From positions 1-12,570 of the forward strand of contig JAEZKS010000257.1 of the NCBI GenBank assembly GCA_023436075.1: 12,570 nucleotides of DNA, in the 5' to 3' direction. Of the stretch, positions 12,548-12,570 are shown piece by piece. Below the pieces are notes generated by a model, which worked only from the letters and a program-made list of their open reading frames with translations, was not told the DNA's origin and searched no databases. The translations under genes and the position numbers were made by a program. Source of the DNA: Methanobacteriota archaeon. Its GTDB lineage: Archaea; Halobacteriota; Methanocellia; Methanocellales; Methanocellaceae. Numbering within the stretch: position 1 is the stretch's first letter; every line of letters starts with the position of its first letter.

Positions 12548-12570
12548 ATGACAGGGTTATGGAATCGATG
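12548..12570 (+). CDS. Possible start of a gene running off the right edge
   Basis: ATG 12548 opens MTGLWNR and stays open to the window end. It lies about 20 bases after the predicted transcription start. AAGAGAA at 12536-12542 is only a weak ribosome site. Seven codons are too few to identify a product, and a later start (for example ATG 12559 or 12568 in other frames) is possible. Confidence 0.3.

Noticed and set aside
1..12570. CRISPR array, IS element, prophage or tRNA-associated island
   Set aside because: There are no regularly spaced repeat-spacer units, no transposase or integrase, no phage genes and no tRNA; the direct repeats seen are either coding or the short operator-like array at 4836-4871.

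Overview
The window looks like a piece of a methanogenic euryarchaeon, most likely of the Methanocella (Methanocellales) type. This is inferred from PKD/DUF2341 surface proteins, a FAS1 protein, an archaeal PUA/PP-loop/ferredoxin fusion, a stand-alone archaeal-type diadenylate cyclase domain, TATA-box promoters with short or absent leaders, and moderately high GC with AT-rich intergenic DNA. No rRNA, tRNA, CRISPR array or transposase gene was seen.

Left part (1-6156, minus strand): a cell-surface block. A FAS1 protein with a membrane anchor (5047-6156) ends in a T-rich terminator. Next comes a very large secreted PKD protein (750-4697) with its own promoter, preceded by three tandem 12-bp repeats. 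It is followed without a gap (TAG then ATG, same frame) by a secreted calcium-binding repeat protein that runs off the left edge (1-749). The surface genes are visibly more AT-rich than the genes to their right.

Middle (6422-9902, plus strand): a probable operon. It begins with a 627-aa PP-loop ATPase/PAPS-reductase-like protein with zinc ribbon, PUA and double [4Fe-4S] ferredoxin domains. hisH (glutaminase subunit of imidazole glycerol phosphate synthase) overlaps it by 4 bp, and two tandem paralogous GtrA-family membrane proteins follow. The stretch 9903-10124 has no gene but holds two inverted copies of a TTGTG-rich repeat around three small hairpins.

Right part: a diadenylate cyclase (c-di-AMP synthase) gene on the minus strand (10125-10787) and a processive membrane glycosyltransferase family 2 gene on the plus strand (11025-12359) diverge from a shared 237-bp promoter region. 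After an AT-rich spacer there is a palindrome, a TATA box and possibly the first codons of another gene at the right edge.

The common theme is the cell envelope: adhesin-like secreted proteins, small flippase-like GtrA proteins, a polysaccharide-type glycosyltransferase, and c-di-AMP signalling, which in other organisms is tied to envelope and osmotic homeostasis. The functional linkage is inference from proximity. The least explained items are the PUA/PP-loop/FeS enzyme, the nested domain architecture of the large surface protein, its triple-repeat promoter, and the structured 9901-10118 spacer.
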